A stretch of DNA of 8,693 nt from the NCBI GenBank assembly GCA_025924755.1, contig JAICHT010000141.1:1-8693 (forward strand), written 5' to 3'. This stretch comes from Chitinophagaceae bacterium. Its GTDB lineage: Bacteria; Bacteroidota; Bacteroidia; Chitinophagales; Chitinophagaceae. The notes beneath the pieces are model-generated. The model ran no database searches, had not been told where the DNA came from, and saw only the letters and a list, made by a program, of their open reading frames with translations. A program made the position numbers and the translations under genes. This document shows, one piece after another, positions 6,968 through 8,693 of this stretch. Each line of letters opens with the position of its first letter. The first letter of the stretch is position 1.

Positions 6968-7102
6968 TTACTTCTCTCCCCCACTTGAAGTTTCTTCCAT
7001 ACTTAGCTCTCGGGAGATACCTAATATTTCCTGGAAAGCAATTTTTTCCTGTTTAAATAAAAGTTCAAATCGAAAACTCACCAGAAAATCATTACTATCC
7101 AT
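6968..7102 (-). CDS. Possible small protein of 44 aa, function unknown
   Basis: This frame runs from an ATG at 7100-7102 to a TAA at 6968-6970, giving MDSNDFLVSFRFELLFKQEK and onward to ...ELSMEETSSGGEK. The mix of amphipathic helix (FELLFKQEKIAFQEILGI) and acidic tail reads like a real protein, but I recognise no family. An in-frame stop lies about 18 nt upstream and no strong Shine-Dalgarno precedes the ATG. A 78-codon plus-strand frame (6885-7121) overlaps it; its first half (HRYKRPFKDKIRAGTKVGN) is also protein-like, so the coding strand is not settled. It lies between two mobile elements and may be a remnant. Confidence 0.3.
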   Translation of the reverse strand: MDSNDFLVSFRFELLFKQEKIAFQEILGISRELSMEETSSGGEK

Positions 7103-7135
7103 TCTAATCTCAAAATTTTAAAGGTCCGATTAAGT

Positions 7136-7249
7136 TGCCACCAACGGTTAAGTGTTTATGAGGTTGTGGCATTTGAGAAACGTCCGGTTCAATTAAACAC
7201 AACAGCAAAATAGTGATTTATAGTTGAATGCTCGAACGTCCCGCCACAA
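7136..7249 (+). ncRNA. Structured region upstream of the IS110 gene (candidate bridge RNA or leader)
   Basis: TGCCAC-C-AAC (7136-7145) pairs with GTTGTGGCA (7163-7171) as a 9-bp stem with one bulged C and a 17-nt loop. The same TTGTGGC (7164-7170) can instead pair with GCCACAA (7243-7249), enclosing about 72 nt that include two copies of AACGTCC (near 7180 and 7236). Members of the IS110 group carry a guide RNA in the non-coding sequence upstream of the transposase, hence the candidacy. No promoter or RNA boundaries could be assigned, and folding was by eye. Confidence 0.25.
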
Positions 7250-7300
7250 TTTTATAAAGCATATATGTAAAAGGGTAGCTTATTTTAACTATAAAACAAT

Positions 7301-7305
7301 GGAGG
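7301..7305 (+). promoter_or_regulatory. Shine-Dalgarno sequence of the IS110 transposase
   Basis: GGAGG lies 6 nt before the ATG at 7312. It fixes the original start well upstream of the later in-frame GTG at 7534 and shows that the sequence from 7312 was coding before the two stop codons arose. Confidence 0.7.
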
Positions 7306-7311
7306 TAAGTT

Positions 7312-8355
7312 ATGAAACATCTCTTTATTGGTTTAGACGTTCATAAAAAATCCTGGTCAGTCACCTTACAGGAAGGCCAGGTGGTGCTGTAGCGGTTCTC
7401 GATGGAGGCAAAAGCAGACGCCTTGATTTATTACATCAACAAGCATTACAGTGACTAATCGGTAGAATGTTATTATGAGGCCTGCTGCTGTGGCTATCAC
7501 ATTTATAGAGATCTTACAAAGGCTGGCTGGCATGTGCTGGTGGTAAATCCCGGGGATATACCCCGTATCAATAAACAAAGCACCAACAAATCAGACAAGA
7601 CAGACAGTCGCTATTTGTGTCATCACCTTGCTTCCGGACATCTCAGAAGCATAAGTGTGCCTGAAGAAAAACAAGAACAGTTCCGTAGTCTGTTTAGAAG
7701 AAGGGCCGACTTAGTGAAAAACCTCAAAAGAATCAAATGCCATATTAAATCAATGCTGCTGTACTATGGTGTTGAACTGCCCGCGCACTACGACAACATC
7801 AACTGGAGTAAGGCTATGACACATTGGATCGAAAAACTCAAATGGCTTTATCCGACTGCTTGCCAAACTATGAAAAGCAGATTGGATGAATACCATTTTC
7901 TAAAGAAAGAATACCTGCATATCTGTAATGAACTAAGAAGCTATGCAAGGACGCAATACAAAAAAGATTACTATCTGCTTCGTTCCATTCCTGGTGTAGG
8001 GCCTTTTATTGCTATAGCCATACTTTCAGAAGTTGGAGATATCAGACGATTCAAAGGCATTGATCGCTTAAGTAGTTACGTGGGCCTGGTGCCTTCTCTT
8101 CACAGCTCAGGGGAGAAAAGCTATTGCCGTGGCATTACATATCGTAGTAAGAATTTGCTTCGAAGATATCTAATTGAAGGTGCCTGGATAGCGGCAAAGA
8201 AAGACGCAGAACTCATGCAGTATTACCAGGAACGAAAAGGATGTGATCACCGCAAAATCATTATTAAAATGGCGGCTAAAACTTTGAGCAGGATCTATCA
8301 TGTGTTAAAAACCGGTGAACCCTATCAAACAATGCAAGTCAGGATGGCCGTATAA
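7312..8355 (+). pseudogene. IS110-family transposase (DEDD plus Transposase_20) with two premature stops
   Basis: Read through, this is 347 codons, normal for IS110 transposases. The N-terminal RuvC-like domain (PF01548 type) keeps its DEDD residues: Asp9 (GLDVHK), Glu56 (YYEACCCGYH), Asp95 and Asp98 (KSDKTDSR). The C-terminal Transposase_20 domain (~220-335) keeps IPGVGPFIAIAILSEVGD, the YVGLVPS segment and Ser265-Ser266 in HSSGEK, near the expected nucleophilic serine. In-frame stops interrupt it at codon 27 (TAG, 7390-7392) and codon 49 (TAA, 7456-7458). The rest of the frame is clean. Restart at the GTG at 7534 would lose Asp9 and Glu56, so no active enzyme is expected. The family moves the element by a recombinase reaction guided by its own RNA. 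Confidence 0.85.
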
Positions 8356-8420
8356 TAAATCATTCACTCTTATTACCTCGCTGGTCTTTAACTATGCATA
8401 AAAAGAATGAACAATAAAAA

Positions 8421-8535
8421 GTGGTGACTGTAAAACAGCGTGTGCAGCTATTTACTTAGCCTGCTTTTGCAAAGCATACAGCGCCACTTCCTTTCTCTTT
8501 AATAAATGCTTGCAGCGGATCCAAACTCCGACTGC
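8421..8535 (+). ncRNA. Structured region downstream of the IS110 gene (candidate bridge RNA)
   Basis: Three nested or consecutive stems are visible. The outer stem pairs GTGG-TGA-CTGT (8421-8431) with ACAG-CG-CCAC (8478-8487). Inside it GCAGCTA (8444-8450) pairs with TAG-C-CTGC (8457-8464) with one bulge around a TTTACT loop. A separate hairpin pairs GCAGCGGA (8512-8519) with TCCG-A-CTGC (8527-8535), 8 bp with one bulged A and loop TCCAAAC. IS1111-group members of this family carry the guide RNA downstream of the transposase. Boundaries and transcription are not shown. Confidence 0.35.
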
Positions 8536-8693
8536 TTATAGGATGCTCAGGACAAAGGTAATAAGGAAGAATAGGCCATCATTTAAGTGGCAGCCGCATC
8601 AAGGTCCTTTAGTAATCAAAAGGGAACCGGATTAGATGTAATGCAGCTGATAGAACTCTATTGTAAAAATGGAACAAAACAGCAACTATAGAA
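8536..8693. other. Right-edge sequence with no recognisable gene
   Basis: No open frame with a start, ribosome-binding site and protein-like content was found on either strand. A short plus-strand frame near the edge (DVMQLIELYCKNGTKQQL, stop TAG at 8688-8690) reads like a possible protein tail but has no start. The right end of the IS110 element probably lies in here. Confidence 0.4.

Larger units (their letters stand above)
7136..8535 (+). mobile_element. IS110-family insertion sequence, decayed; ends not resolved
   Basis: The element is recognised from its transposase gene (7312-8355). The interval given simply spans the structured non-coding flanks; true ends were not found. IS110 elements usually lack clear terminal inverted repeats and target duplications, so the absence of such signals is expected. 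A 7-bp direct repeat AAGGTCC (7121 and 8601) is compatible with ends at about 7121 and 8600 but would be expected by chance. Confidence 0.5.

Noticed and set aside
6885..7121. 78-codon plus-strand frame after the IS3 element
   Set aside because: Its start is a TTG inside the terminal repeat, and its second half is low-quality sequence antisense to the more protein-like 44-aa frame. Kept only as an alternative in the text.
7390..7458. Stop codons read as Gln (alternative genetic code)
   Set aside because: Other genes in the window end normally with TAA or TAG, and no such code is known for Bacteroidota.
7121..8607. Direct repeat AAGGTCC as IS110 target-core duplication
   Set aside because: Several 7-bp matches are expected by chance between the two flanks; mentioned only as compatible.
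7183..8631. 8-bp inverted matches TCCGGTTC (7183/8624) and TATAGTTG (7219/8683) as IS110 ends
   Set aside because: They are not collinear, and about one such match is expected by chance between flanks of this size.
1..8693. CRISPR array, tRNA, rRNA or integron attC sites
   Set aside because: No regularly spaced repeats, cloverleaf, rRNA-like sequence or attC core pair was recognised.

Overview
The window looks like a chromosomal stretch of a Bacteroidota bacterium, probably near Chitinophaga/Niastella. The clues are a TPR-containing LytS-type histidine kinase paired with a LytTR regulator, a PAP2/vanadium-haloperoxidase-like lipoprotein, mostly absent Shine-Dalgarno sequences at host genes, and AT-rich spacers. 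The taxonomic call is inference from gene content; no rRNA or other marker is present.

Layout. Positions 3-326 (+) are the 3' end of a gene cut by the window edge, probably an outer-membrane beta-barrel protein. Positions 327-740 hold one weak minus-strand ORF and a probable terminator (686-709, minus) for the next operon. A minus-strand two-gene operon follows: sensor kinase (3433-1526), then LytTR response regulator (1505-741), with a 20-bp gap. Upstream, and also on the minus strand, is a 441-aa lipoprotein of the haloperoxidase/PAP2 superfamily (4953-3628) with its own terminator-like hairpin; an inverted repeat (5017-5054) lies over its 5' leader.

From about 5100 to the right edge the window is a graveyard of mobile elements. 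An IS3-family element (about 5356-6891, recognisable imperfect terminal inverted repeats) has an intact orfA, but its orfB is broken by an in-frame stop plus frame change between the first and second catalytic Asp. About 420 bp further on is an IS110-family transposase gene (7312-8355) with two nonsense codons near its 5' end; its DEDD residues and C-terminal domain are otherwise preserved. Short ORF remnants lie on both sides of the IS3 element.

How the parts work together. The kinase probably senses through a periplasmic TPR domain and phosphorylates Asp55 of the regulator, which binds DNA through LytTR; the targets are unknown. Neither IS appears able to make a full-length transposase from a single reading frame.

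The most interesting non-coding signal flanks the IS110 gene. Both flanks contain well-formed stem-loops (7136-7249 upstream; 8421-8535 downstream). IS110/IS1111 elements carry a guide ('bridge') RNA in a non-coding end, so these are candidates for that RNA. The fold assignments were done by eye, and the element ends were not resolved.
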